64,000 bases of DNA from Gorillibacterium timonense (lineage in GTDB: Bacteria; Bacillota; Bacilli; Paenibacillales; NBRC-103111). Positions 27,291 through 35,954 of the stretch are shown here, piece after piece; positions within the stretch are counted from its first letter, which is position 1, and every line of letters starts with the position of its first letter. The notes under the pieces are model-generated. The model searched no databases, was not told the DNA's origin, and saw nothing but the letters and a program-made list of their open reading frames with translations. The stretch is from positions 62,001 through 126,000 of the forward strand of contig NZ_LN881721.1 of the NCBI RefSeq assembly GCF_001457415.1. The letters are read 5' to 3'. Made by a program: the position numbers and the translations under genes.

Positions 27291-27731
27291 ATGAACGAAA
27301 ACGCAAGGGAATCCATAACGGAACTGAGGAAAAACAGCAGCACCGCTTATCTGGCATCGATAAACAACGAAGACTATCCGGTCATGAGGGCAATGCTCGT
27401 TTTGGAACACGACAGCTTTAAAACCCAATACTTCTCAACGAACACCTCCTCCGGAAAAGTCAGCTATTATCAGAACAATCCCAAAGCATCGGTCTATTAC
27501 TGTGATCCCCAAAATTTCAAAGGTGTGTTGTTCGTCGGTGAAATGCAGGTGTGCACCGATCAGGAAACAAAAGACTTTCTTTGGCGAGAAGGGTTTGAAC
27601 GTTATTACCCAGAGGGTGCGACCGACCCGGATTATTGTGTTCTGAAATTTACGGCAAATTCCGGCAGCTTCTATCATGGACCGAATAGTGCAAAATTTAC
27701 AATTGAAGAAATAGAGAAACAAGAATCATAA
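27291..27731 (+). CDS. Pyridoxamine 5'-phosphate oxidase-related flavin-binding protein
   Basis: 146 residues of the PNPOx-like split barrel (STAYLASINNEDYPVMRAMLVLEHDSFKTQYFSTNTSSGKVSYYQNNPKASVYYCD), resembling general-stress-protein-26 type proteins. FMN or F420 binding is expected, the substrate unknown. AGGAGGG precedes ATG 27291 and the MarR gene ends 5 bases upstream. It is a likely target of that regulator. Confidence 0.75.
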   Translation: MNENARESITELRKNSSTAYLASINNEDYPVMRAMLVLEHDSFKTQYFSTNTSSGKVSYYQNNPKASVYYCDPQNFKGVLFVGEMQVCTDQETKDFLWREGFERYYPEGATDPDYCVLKFTANSGSFYHGPNSAKFTIEEIEKQES

Positions 27732-27756
27732 AGTTGGCAAACAAGGAGGAATAACC

Positions 27757-27978
27757 ATGGGAAGTGAAAGCCGCGAAGAATTGATTCAAATCTTAACAAA
27801 ATTCGCCGAATCAGGGTGGGACTTGATCGACACTCCATCAAAAGCATGGCTTGAGGGTAACGGAGACAGAGACAAGTTAATCGCAGCTATTGAAGAGGCG
27901 GATGAGACATGCGGCAGTTGTGGTTGCGAATTTGATCCGCTATACAAAAGGGCACTGAGCCTAAAAAGCTTACTATAA
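27757..27978 (+). CDS. Small hypothetical protein with CGSCGC motif
   Basis: 73 residues, AAGGAGG before ATG 27757, 25 bases after the PNPOx gene. Helical N-terminus (ELIQILTKFAESGWDLI) and a cysteine cluster ETCGSCGCEFDPLYKRAL near the C-terminus that could bind a metal. Not recognised. Probably in the MarR operon. Confidence 0.6.
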   Translation: MGSESREELIQILTKFAESGWDLIDTPSKAWLEGNGDRDKLIAAIEEADETCGSCGCEFDPLYKRALSLKSLL

Positions 27979-28002
27979 GCGGTCAAGCCCCTTTATAGGA
28001 TG

Positions 28003-28031
28003 TTGCAACAAAGAAAAGGGTATGATAGAAT
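28003..28031 (+). promoter_or_regulatory. Promoter of the Cfr-like gene
   Basis: -35 TTGCAA (28003-28008), 17-base spacer, -10 TAGAAT (28026-28031). It places transcription start near 28038, some 470 bases before the methyltransferase ATG, leaving a long leader. Confidence 0.65.
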
Positions 28032-28202
28032 ACCGCTACACTTAACGATTGGAGATGAAGAGGATAATGTAGGTTTTCTTGCCTGGTTTAAAGAATAAAA
28101 TCGATGGTTTTATTCTTTATTGGCAAGAGAGTTACCTTATTCTTTTCACTCAAAAAATAGAGTCTATTCATCCCTGTGCCGGGGTGGATTATCCGTATTT
28201 TT

Positions 28203-28242
28203 GAGCTACAAGAAGGGTAACTTTCTTGTGGCTCTATTTTTG
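28203..28242 (+). terminator. Intrinsic terminator inside the Cfr-like leader
   Basis: 12-bp stem GAGCTACAAGAA with TTCTTGTGGCTC (one U-G pair), loop GGGTAACT, then TATTTTTG. It lies 265 bases before the coding start, so readthrough must be controlled. Confidence 0.75.
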
Positions 28243-28287
28243 TTGATAAGGAACTTACAGACTAATCTGAACTGGAGGCTGAATGCG

Positions 28288-28395
28288 ATGTTGACTGAGG
28301 TTGTAGATGATTTTGTGAACCGGTTCATGTCCCATGATGCGGTTCACGAAAACAACATGCCGGAGAATTACCCTTATATCGACAAATGTACGTAG
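28288..28395 (+). CDS. Possible 35-residue leader peptide
   Basis: ATG 28288 has TGGAGG 9 bases upstream. The peptide runs MLTEVVDDFVNRF... to TAG 28395, and its message folds into the GTGAACCG/CGGTTCAC hairpin. It is a candidate for stalling-controlled translation, as in erm leaders. No homologue is recognised. Confidence 0.35.
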   Translation: MLTEVVDDFVNRFMSHDAVHENNMPENYPYIDKCT

Positions 28396-28507
28396 CGATC
28401 GGTCTGCGAGCACATCACGCTCGTCCATTCGCAATGGGGTAATGACGTATGTAAGACGCTGATTGACGGTTGCTTCTGTACGTTTTCTCCGGCGGTAAGG
28501 AGAAGAC

Positions 28508-29539
28508 ATGAAGGCAGTCTCGAAATATGATAAGATTCGCCAACTATTGTCCGAGTTGAAGCAACCCTCCTATCGATATTCGCAAATTACGGAAGCGATT
28601 TTCAAGGGGAAAGTCGACGAATTCGAACGGATGGTCATACTGCCCAAATCGCTGCGGGAACCATTGATTCAGACGCTTGGTCCGCGGGTCTGCAGCATCT
28701 TTCCGGTAAAGGAGCTGACATCGAGTCAGGTCAACAAGGTGTTGTTTGCCATAGCTGGCGACGAACATATTGAGGCCGTACGGCTTCATTATGAACGCGG
28801 GTGGGACTCCTATTGCATTTCCACACAGTGCGGCTGCGGGTTTGGGTGCAAATTTTGTGCCACCGGTACGATAGGTCTGAAACGAAATTTGACGGCCGAC
28901 GAAATTACCGACCAATTGCTTTACTTTCACCTGAAGGGTCACAGCTTAGACAGTGTCTCATTCATGGGCATGGGGGAGGCGCTCGCCAACCCGCATATCT
29001 TTGATGCTTTGACTATTATGACCGATCCAAGCCTCTTTGGATTAGGACAACGACGGATTACGATGTCCACCATCGGTTTGTTGCCGGGTATCGACAAGCT
29101 GACCCGGGAGTATCCCCAAGTCAATCTAACCTTTTCTCTGCATTCGCCGTTCGACGATCAACGAAGTGAGCTGATGCCGATCAACGACCGGTTTCCAGTC
29201 CGAGACATCCTCCATGTATTGGATCGCCATATCCGACAGACAGGGAGGAAGGTGTATATTGCTTATCTTCTACTCCGAGGAGTCAACGACTCGACGGCGC
29301 ATGCGAAGGCGGTCGCCGAGTTGTTGCGAGGAAGGGGGCCAGGAGAGCATCTGTATCACGTAAACCTGATTCCTTACAACTCAACCGAAGTTACACCAGA
29401 AAGGTACCGGGTATCTGATTCTGCCCAGATCGAAAGCTTTGTTCAGGTCTTGAAGTCAAAAGGGATTCAGGTGACCATCCGAACGCAATTCGGATCGGAC
29501 ATTAACGCGGCATGCGGACAGTTATACGGTAAAGATTAG
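28508..29539 (+). CDS. cfr-like: Cfr-like 23S rRNA A2503 C8-methyltransferase (radical SAM)
   Basis: 343 residues, closely resembling Cfr/Clb rather than housekeeping RlmN. The radical-SAM cluster cysteines are C110, C114 and C117 (CGCGFGCKFCATG); C103 matches Cfr C105, and the methyl-carrying cysteine is C336 in AACGQLYG. Cfr-type diagnostic text is CISTQCGCGFGCKFC and SFMGMGEALAN, where RlmN has GEP. Cfr methylates C8 of A2503 in the peptidyl transferase centre and gives resistance to phenicols, lincosamides, oxazolidinones, pleuromutilins and streptogramin A. Clb homologues are natural in some Bacillales. AAGGAGAA precedes the ATG inside a hairpin. The long leader suggests inducible expression. 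Confidence 0.88.
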   Translation: MKAVSKYDKIRQLLSELKQPSYRYSQITEAIFKGKVDEFERMVILPKSLREPLIQTLGPRVCSIFPVKELTSSQVNKVLFAIAGDEHIEAVRLHYERGWDSYCISTQCGCGFGCKFCATGTIGLKRNLTADEITDQLLYFHLKGHSLDSVSFMGMGEALANPHIFDALTIMTDPSLFGLGQRRITMSTIGLLPGIDKLTREYPQVNLTFSLHSPFDDQRSELMPINDRFPVRDILHVLDRHIRQTGRKVYIAYLLLRGVNDSTAHAKAVAELLRGRGPGEHLYHVNLIPYNSTEVTPERYRVSDSAQIESFVQVLKSKGIQVTIRTQFGSDINAACGQLYGKD

Positions 29540-29578
29540 CCGATAGGGTTGAACCGGAGAACGATAGCTGAAAAAGGC

Positions 29579-29615
29579 ATAACGGCAGCCGAACAATGTA
29601 GTCGGTTGCCGTTAT
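29579..29615 (+). terminator. Hairpin after the Cfr-like gene
   Basis: Stem ATAACGGCA...TGCCGTTAT with inner CCGA/TCGG, 39 bases after the stop. The U-tract is weak. Confidence 0.5.
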
Positions 29616-29638
29616 CCATTCTGTTGATCCAACACCAC

Positions 29639-30607
29639 TCAACTATCCTCAAATCCTCCGGCAGATGAGGTTTTTCGCAGCGATTTTTTATCCTGGAGAG
29701 GAGGCAGCCCAAAGAGCCTCCGATACTCCCGATTGAACTGCGACGGACTCTCATAGCCTACTGTCATAGCGGCTGTCGTTGCCCCGATGGGACCACTCAG
29801 CATGAGGCGCCTCGCTTCCAGAAGGCGAAGCTGCTTCTGGTACTGCAAGGGCCCCATTGTCGTGACGGCTTTGAATTTATGATGCAGCCCCGAGATGCTC
29901 ATGTTGCAGGATTTGGCGAGCTCCTCAATGGTGAAAGAGCTTGCGTAGTTTTCTTTGATCCAATGGATGGCCTTTCCGACTCCGTCCGCTCTTTGATCGA
30001 AGAGCACCTTTTGCAAAAACAAGTGCCCAAAATCACCTGACAGCAAGTTGAAAATCATTTCTCGTTTGATCAACTCGGACAGAAATCGAACTTCTTTAGG
30101 CTTATCAACAAGCTTAAGCAACCGTAAAAAGATGTCCAGCAGCGCGGCATCTGATTTTCCAATGAAGGCACCGGTGCTCCAATTACTCTCCTTTAACCCC
30201 GTATTGATTCCCGCCTCCATGACCACAGAGGCTATTTCCTGCGTTGTAAAATCGACACGTAAACCGATATACGGCGATTCTTCTGTCGCGTCGATGACTT
30301 GGGCGGCAGCCGGCATATCGATGAGTGACGCCAAGTAATCGCCCGCCGAGTAATGATAGATATCTTGACCGAGGTAAAGCTTCTTCGTCCCTTGAAGGAT
30401 CAGGCAAAAAGAAGGCGTCAACACCCCCGTGCTTTTCGGCGTTTCGCGATTGCTTCTGACAATCGTAAGAAACGGAATGATCGTTGGCGTCCGTCCCTCT
30501 GCAAGGGTAATTCGATCCGCCATAGCAATGAGCTGATCCAATGCTTTCTTATGAATAGAAACACTTTTTCCAAAGGCAGTTGGGTTATCCACTCTTTGTT
30601 CCGGCAT
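29639..30607 (-). CDS. AraC family regulator with AraC_N cupin-type domain
   Basis: 322 residues. The N-terminal AraC_N sensing domain (PFLTIVRSNRETPKSTGVLTPSFCLILQGTK...YLASLIDMPAAAQV) and C-terminal double HTH_18 (FTIEELAKSCNMSISGLHHKFKAVTTMGPLQYQKQLRLLEARRLM; VGYESPSQFNREYRRLFG) are typical of regulators adjacent to transporter or oxidoreductase genes. ATG 30607 is preferred over 30616 because GGGGGG lies at proper distance. It is divergent from the DHA2 transporter at 30756 and probably controls it. Confidence 0.85.
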   Translation of the reverse strand: MPEQRVDNPTAFGKSVSIHKKALDQLIAMADRITLAEGRTPTIIPFLTIVRSNRETPKSTGVLTPSFCLILQGTKKLYLGQDIYHYSAGDYLASLIDMPAAAQVIDATEESPYIGLRVDFTTQEIASVVMEAGINTGLKESNWSTGAFIGKSDAALLDIFLRLLKLVDKPKEVRFLSELIKREMIFNLLSGDFGHLFLQKVLFDQRADGVGKAIHWIKENYASSFTIEELAKSCNMSISGLHHKFKAVTTMGPLQYQKQLRLLEARRLMLSGPIGATTAAMTVGYESPSQFNREYRRLFGLPPLQDKKSLRKTSSAGGFEDS

Positions 30608-30755
30608 GAATTCCATTCCCCCCGTTCTTATTCAAACTACATCATTTTGCAGCTTTAGGCAAGTTTCGTGCACGAAAGGTCTACTTCCTTCCTCCGATTC
30701 CATCCATAATAACGATCAGGGACACGAAACATCGGATAAGGAAAGGAAGATGCTT

Positions 30756-32159
30756 ATGAATCAGTCAAAACGAATGATTTTGACCATTATCATCGCATGT
30801 CAACTGATTGTTGTGCTTGACGCCTCCATAATGGTAACGGCAATCCCACAAATCGGACGTTCGCTGCATATGACGGCGACCAGCTTGACCTGGGTCCAAA
30901 ATGGCTACATTTTGCCGTTCGGCGGTTTCTTGTTGCTTGGTGCCCGGGCGGGCGACCTTTTGGGACGCAGAAGAATCCTTAGTATCGGCATTGGATTATT
31001 TTCGCTTGCCTCCATGCTGGCTGGTTTGGCGCCGACAGCCGGATTTCTGCTGGTTTCCCGTGCATTCCAAGGCTTTGCCGCTGCGTTAGCAACGCCTGCT
31101 GCCCTAGCATTACTGTCTGCGAGCTTTGTCGAGGCCAAGGAACGTACCAAAGCAATTGCCATATACAGCGCGGTTTCGGCTGGAGGCGGCAGCATCGGTC
31201 TCCTACTGGGCGGATTCTTCACCGATTTTATATCTTGGCGTGTCGGGATGTTCATCAATGTACCTATTGGGATTGCTTTGCTGTACTTGGTACAGAGGCA
31301 TATACAGAAAACGGATACACGGACCGGACAATTTGATTTTTGGGGCGCGCTTGTCTCCGTTATCGGCATGACTGCGTTGGTATACGGATTTGTTCAGGCT
31401 GCCGAGCACGGTTGGGGGAATCCTGTAACATGGATTTTGCTTGCAGCCGGAATTATTCTGTTAGCGACATTCGCTCTTATTGAAGCACGTGCGACGGAGC
31501 CGATCATCCCGCTTCGACTGTTTGCGAACCGCCAGCGGTCCGGGGCTTATCTTGGAAGGTTCCTCTTGGTGTGCGGGAATTTTTCCCTCTTCTTCTTTAT
31601 CCCTCAGTATTTGCAAAACGTGCTCGGGTTCAGCTCACTGGAAGCAGGCTTAGCCTTCCTGCCATTTACAGGCGCCCAGTTCGGGATGATGTATTTGATG
31701 CCCGGGTTGGTGCACCGCTTTGGAGATCGAAAGGTCCTGATGACCGGTTTGCTAGTAGCCATCGGGGGTACCTTCTGGATAAGCCGGATCGTTGGCATGC
31801 AAGCCCCGTTCTTTCCGCTGATGTTCATCCTCTTGGCGATCATGGGCATTGGCGCCGGTATGGTATTCCAACCGCTTACCACTTTCGGGCTCTCCGATGT
31901 AGATCCACAGGATACCGGTGCAGCTTCGGGTCTCATTAATGTCGCGCATCAAAGCGGTTCCTCGTTGGGACTGGCCGTTCTCATATCGGTATTTGATGCC
32001 GTTATCCGGACGGATCAACCTTCAAAGATGCAGTTCGCTCATGCTATATCAAGCTCCCTATTGGGATCTGTGTTATTTATAACGTCTGCTTTTATTGCGG
32101 CGCTGATCTGCTTTCTTCCGGCAAGCCCATCCACACGAGAACAAGCAGTAGCGGATTGA
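30756..32159 (+). CDS. MFS multidrug transporter, DHA2 (EmrB/QacA) type
   Basis: 467 residues with about 14 membrane helices. Motif A GARAGDLLGRRR lies after TM2, and VVLDASIMVTAIPQIGRSL in TM1 is the D1 signature of DHA2 proteins. Drug:H+ antiport at the cytoplasmic membrane is expected; substrates unknown. GGAAAGGAAG favours ATG 30756 over ATG 30750. Divergent from an AraC regulator that likely controls it. Confidence 0.85.
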   Translation: MNQSKRMILTIIIACQLIVVLDASIMVTAIPQIGRSLHMTATSLTWVQNGYILPFGGFLLLGARAGDLLGRRRILSIGIGLFSLASMLAGLAPTAGFLLVSRAFQGFAAALATPAALALLSASFVEAKERTKAIAIYSAVSAGGGSIGLLLGGFFTDFISWRVGMFINVPIGIALLYLVQRHIQKTDTRTGQFDFWGALVSVIGMTALVYGFVQAAEHGWGNPVTWILLAAGIILLATFALIEARATEPIIPLRLFANRQRSGAYLGRFLLVCGNFSLFFFIPQYLQNVLGFSSLEAGLAFLPFTGAQFGMMYLMPGLVHRFGDRKVLMTGLLVAIGGTFWISRIVGMQAPFFPLMFILLAIMGIGAGMVFQPLTTFGLSDVDPQDTGAASGLINVAHQSGSSLGLAVLISVFDAVIRTDQPSKMQFAHAISSSLLGSVLFITSAFIAALICFLPASPSTREQAVAD

Positions 32160-32366
32160 TGACAGGGGCTGGAATAACTAAACGGAGCCAGAATAAGTCG
32201 TTACCACTAGTATCACAGAAAAACAGGCCGCCGATTCCTTCGGTGGCCTTCCGTGGCTTGGAATCCATTGTTATAAGTTCCTTTTCTTTTGCTATCACCA
32301 AACTTGAACTGATATGCTTAAATAAAAAATATCCAAATGAAAATGATGGCAATTACAAGGAGAACA

Positions 32367-33359
32367 ATGGACGCACACATTAAAGATCTTTTCACGGGTG
32401 AGATGGCCGACGAAGGCGCAGCTCGGTTCGGAGTGCATCCCAAAGAGCTGTCCTTCATTGGCGGATTCCAAAACTTTATTTACTCCTACGCCAGAGAAGG
32501 AAGCCAATACATTCTTCGCTTCACGCCGAGCACGCTACGCTCCCTTGAGGCACTTAAAGGCGAATTGGAATGGATTCGATATTTGGCGCAGAATGGACTA
32601 TCCGTCTCCGAACCGGTCTCTTCTTCTCAAGGCATAGACGTTGAATCTATTCAGGAAGAGACGATCACGTTCTACGTGACCTCCTTCAAGTACGCGTCCG
32701 GCCGCAAAATCGGTTACCCGGAATGCCTTGGCAATCCCCGGCTGTACGAGCAATGCGGCCGATTGACCGGCCGCCTACATGAACTAGCCAAACCGTACAA
32801 ACCTTCGCACAGAAGACACTCGTGGGAGCGCAACGAATACCTCCTTAGAGCCCGAGACTACTTACCACACGAGGATGAGCCTGTGCTGTTCGCCCTTGAA
32901 GCTCTGAAAAAGCATTTGGCTAGCCTATCGATCTCTTCTGACAATTTCGGTCTTATCCATGGGGATATTAATGTAGGGAACTTTACGATGGATGATGCAG
33001 GCAAACTGACTCTTTTCGACTTCGATGAATGTCAATACAGCTGGTACGTCGAAGATATTGCCATCCAACTTTATTATGTTCTTTATGTGTTTGGGGAGGA
33101 TTCCAAGCCTGAACGGAAGGTGCAGTACGATCTCTTCATGGAGCATTTCCAACGGGGCTATGAGGAGAATGCTCGTCGACTACCGGACAAGTGGAAGGAA
33201 CAGTTACCGCTGTTTCTTCGGCTTCGTGAAATCATCGTGCTCGTAGGTATGAACCGGAGTTGGGATCTGCGTCAGCCGGACGATTGGACCCGCGATTTTT
33301 TGCGAGATAGCCGGATGCGAATCACAAACGGGCTTTCGCTGATCGATGATTTTCTCTAG
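32367..33359 (+). CDS. APH/ChoK-fold phosphotransferase
   Basis: 330 residues with the kinase-like aminoglycoside phosphotransferase fold: N-lobe Lys region (YILRFTP...), catalytic loop LIHGDINVGNF (Brenner motif, Asp and Asn) and metal Asp in LTLFDFDECQYSWYVEDIA. Such proteins phosphorylate small molecules such as aminoglycosides, choline or homoserine; the substrate cannot be read. AAGGAG lies 4 bases before ATG 32367. The next gene, a methyltransferase, starts 43 bases after its stop. Confidence 0.82.
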   Translation: MDAHIKDLFTGEMADEGAARFGVHPKELSFIGGFQNFIYSYAREGSQYILRFTPSTLRSLEALKGELEWIRYLAQNGLSVSEPVSSSQGIDVESIQEETITFYVTSFKYASGRKIGYPECLGNPRLYEQCGRLTGRLHELAKPYKPSHRRHSWERNEYLLRARDYLPHEDEPVLFALEALKKHLASLSISSDNFGLIHGDINVGNFTMDDAGKLTLFDFDECQYSWYVEDIAIQLYYVLYVFGEDSKPERKVQYDLFMEHFQRGYEENARRLPDKWKEQLPLFLRLREIIVLVGMNRSWDLRQPDDWTRDFLRDSRMRITNGLSLIDDFL

Positions 33360-33402
33360 TGTTGAATCTTTCAAATCCCAAACGGCAATAGGAGAGATAC
33401 GA

Positions 33403-34005
33403 ATGGGGAATACCGATAAGTTCGAAATGATTGCGAATATGTACGACACTCCGGAGAGAATCCACACTGCTAAGGTTGCATCCGATGCCATCCGCGAGTA
33501 TTTGGTTGACGCGAAAAACAAGAGCGCGATCGATTTTGGTTGTGGAACGGGTCTGGTCGGAATGAACTTGCTAAACGACTTTGATTCCATGCTTTTTCTG
33601 GATACATCCCAAAACATGATTACTCAAATCAAGCAAAAAATCTCGGATTTGGCTATTCCGAATGCGGACACCGTATGCTTTGATTTTGAACAGGATGAGC
33701 TATCGGATCTTCACGCTGACTATATCTTCATGGCTCAGGTTCTCCTGCATATTCCCGATTTCGAATTTGTTTTATCAAGGTTATTCGAGGTTCTGAATGA
33801 AGGTGGACACTTACTGATCGTAGATTATGATATCAATGAAAAAGTCGTGTCCGATATCGTCCATAACGGATTTGATCAAGCCGAGCTCACGGACATAATG
33901 ACCAAAATCGGGTATACGACTATTCAATCCAAAACGTTCTATACGGGAAGCAAGCTATTTATGGGACAGGATGCATCGATGTTCATTCTTGATTCTCAGA
34001 AGTAA
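33403..34005 (+). CDS. Class I SAM-dependent methyltransferase
   Basis: 200 residues with motif I AIDFGCGTGLVGMNLL, the acidic LFLDTSQNM after beta 2, and FMAQVLLHIPDFEFVLSRLFEVLNEGGHLLIVDYD (motifs post-II and III). Substrate unknown. ATG 33403 follows GGAGAG by 7 bases. It follows the APH-type gene and probably shares its transcript; it converges on the MocR gene. Confidence 0.82.
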   Translation: MGNTDKFEMIANMYDTPERIHTAKVASDAIREYLVDAKNKSAIDFGCGTGLVGMNLLNDFDSMLFLDTSQNMITQIKQKISDLAIPNADTVCFDFEQDELSDLHADYIFMAQVLLHIPDFEFVLSRLFEVLNEGGHLLIVDYDINEKVVSDIVHNGFDQAELTDIMTKIGYTTIQSKTFYTGSKLFMGQDASMFILDSQK

Positions 34006-34015
34006 TGGACCCTTT

Positions 34016-35395
34016 CTAAATCCAGGTAATGGCTGATCGGTTGAATTGGTTTGGACTTCTATGGCTCATTAGCTCGTCGGCCGTCTGGCGGATGATCCGG
34101 ATGCCTTCCTCAATCTTTTGCTCATCCGTGCGGATAATGCTGAGGCGGCAGCTGTTCGCGCTTTCCACACTAGGAAGGTAGCAAGGCATCGTAGGAAAGA
34201 CATACACGTCCTTCTGACGAAGGGCTGCGGCGAGTTCCTCTGCTGCCAGATGATGGGGCAGCTCAAGTTGAGCAAATATCCCGCCGGTTGATTGGCTTAG
34301 ACGGAAGCCCTCGTTCAAATATCGGCTGCATGCCTCTTGCAGCGCCTTCATTCGAATTCCATAGCGCTCCCTCATCATGGCGGCGTGGCGCTGAAGCAAT
34401 CCACTGCTCAGATGAATCTCCAAAGCAGCTTGTGAAAGAGCAGCTGTGCTTAAATCGCTCGACGACTTGTACATTCGGAACAGAGGGATCAATGCTTCGG
34501 GAAGGACAGCGGCACCGAGCCGCAGGCCGGGCAGCATGATTTTGGAAAAGCTTCGGATGTAGATGACGCGGCCCGAATGATCATAGCTGCAGATTGGATC
34601 GGATTTGCTGTTCGTTTCCAAGTCTGCGAGATAGTCGTCCTCAACGATATACACATCATATTTCTCCGCCATTGCTGCGATTGCTTCTTTCTCCCGACGG
34701 GACAGGCTGGTTCCAAGCGGGTTGTGGTATCGGGGGACCGTATAAAAAAACTTAATGGAATTGTTCCGAAAATGCCGTTCCAGTTCATCCAGGTCAAGGC
34801 CTGATTCCGTTCGAGCAATTCCGATTGCGGTTATCCCGAGGAGGCTCAGCAATCTCAACATTCCGGCATAGCAGGGCTGTTCGACCAAGATTGCCGATTT
34901 CCCATTCGGGAACGGCATAGAGGCAAGCAAGTGGAGAGCCTGTTGGGCGCCGGAGACGACACAGATCCGTTCGGGTCCAGCAAAAATTTGAGAGACTGCC
35001 AGATGCTGAGAAATAGCCTCGCGTAGAGATGGAAATCCAAGCGGATCGCCATATGCGAAAAGCCGGTCCCCATATAGCTCGACCGCCCGGTTCAACCCGT
35101 GCTGAATTTCTTCATAGGGGATAATACCCGGATCCGGAGCAGCCATGGCAAAATCAATCCGCTCTTCGGGCCGATCCTCCGACTTGGAGGAGCGAACAAT
35201 CACGTAGTAGCCACTTTTCGGTACCGAGTAAATCAGGTGTTCCTTTTCTAATTCTTCGATGGCTCGAATGACGGTGTTATTGCTGCACGCCCATTGGAGG
35301 CTAAGCTCTCGGATGGACGGTAATTTCCCACCCGGCTTGATCGACCCGCTGTTAATCTGTTGCTTCAGGTAGTTCTTCACATTCTCATATTTCAT
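34016..35395 (-). CDS. MocR-type regulator (GntR HTH fused to aminotransferase)
   Basis: 459 residues. The N-terminal GntR winged helix (LPSIRELSLQWACSNNTVIRAIEELEKEHLIYSVPKSGYYV) is fused to a fold-type I aminotransferase domain with PLP-binding Lys in SFSKIMLPGLRLG and Asp in YIVEDDYLADLE. MocR proteins use PLP as effector and often control neighbouring divergent genes, here the GNAT gene at 35511. The intergenic region is about 115 bases. Confidence 0.87.
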   Translation of the reverse strand: MKYENVKNYLKQQINSGSIKPGGKLPSIRELSLQWACSNNTVIRAIEELEKEHLIYSVPKSGYYVIVRSSKSEDRPEERIDFAMAAPDPGIIPYEEIQHGLNRAVELYGDRLFAYGDPLGFPSLREAISQHLAVSQIFAGPERICVVSGAQQALHLLASMPFPNGKSAILVEQPCYAGMLRLLSLLGITAIGIARTESGLDLDELERHFRNNSIKFFYTVPRYHNPLGTSLSRREKEAIAAMAEKYDVYIVEDDYLADLETNSKSDPICSYDHSGRVIYIRSFSKIMLPGLRLGAAVLPEALIPLFRMYKSSSDLSTAALSQAALEIHLSSGLLQRHAAMMRERYGIRMKALQEACSRYLNEGFRLSQSTGGIFAQLELPHHLAAEELAAALRQKDVYVFPTMPCYLPSVESANSCRLSIIRTDEQKIEEGIRIIRQTADELMSHRSPNQFNRSAITWI

Positions 35396-35510
35396 GGTCT
35401 TTCCGCCTCAATCTGTATGGGTATAGTTGCAGAATAATTCCGTTTCCTCTTCTGACTGTCACCATTATACTAAACCCATTACGGAATGTGAACAATCGGA
35501 GGGGATACAG

Positions 35511-35933
35511 ATGGAGTGGGTTCATGATTGCCTGCCTTACAGAATCAGTGATCATGTGGAGGAACTGCAGCTGAATGTGATTATTGCATTATTGAAGAGC
35601 AGTTATTGGGCAGCGGAACGGTCGGAAGAAACCATCATGAATAGCCTGAAGGAATCGCTTTGCTTCGGAGTCTACAGCGCGGACGGGCAACAAGTAGGTT
35701 TCATGCGGGTTGTAACGGATGGAGCATCCTTTTCCTGGCTGTGCGACGTCATTGTTGACACTGAGCATCGCGGAAAAGGACTCGGCAAATGGATGATGGC
35801 TGCCTTGGTCGACCATCCTCGCATTCGCCATACGACGATCTATCTTGGTACACGGGACGCGCATGGACTCTATGAGAAGTATGGCTTCGAACGACGGGAA
35901 ATGATGGTCCGCCGTGTATGTAACCCGGTCTAG
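35511..35933 (+). CDS. GNAT family N-acetyltransferase
   Basis: 140 residues with the acetyl-CoA loop DVIVDTEHRGKGLGKWMM and terminal YEKYGFERREMMVRR. It resembles small GNAT proteins of the YjdJ/YitI kind. ATG 35511 follows GGAGGGG; the longer frame from 35427 overlaps the promoter region. Probable target of the divergent MocR regulator. Confidence 0.82.
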   Translation: MEWVHDCLPYRISDHVEELQLNVIIALLKSSYWAAERSEETIMNSLKESLCFGVYSADGQQVGFMRVVTDGASFSWLCDVIVDTEHRGKGLGKWMMAALVDHPRIRHTTIYLGTRDAHGLYEKYGFERREMMVRRVCNPV

Positions 35934-35954
35934 ATAAAGCGATCTATGGCCGGG

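Larger units (their letters stand above)
28038..28507 (+). promoter_or_regulatory. Structured leader of the Cfr-like gene (attenuator)
   Basis: Contains in order: GGAG with a mini-frame MKRIM-stop or ATG-TAG (28055-28072); a perfect 11-bp hairpin AAAGAATAAAA/TTTTATTCTTT (28090-28118); CAAAAAATAGAG (28151-28162), which can pair with CTCTATTTTTG (28232-28242) and so oppose the terminator at 28203; AGTTACC (28131-28137) complementary to the terminator loop GGTAACT; a 35-codon frame (28288-28395) overlapping an 8-bp hairpin GTGAACCG/CGGTTCAC; and a last hairpin TTCTCC/GGAGAA (28485-28504) that covers the ribosome site AAGGAGAA. Ribosome-dependent attenuation induced by antibiotics is inferred. 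Confidence 0.65.

Noticed and set aside
28120-28287. Upstream half of a 91-codon frame in the Cfr-like leader
   Set aside because: It runs through the terminator hairpin and has no start signal; only the 35-codon part from 28288 has a ribosome site.
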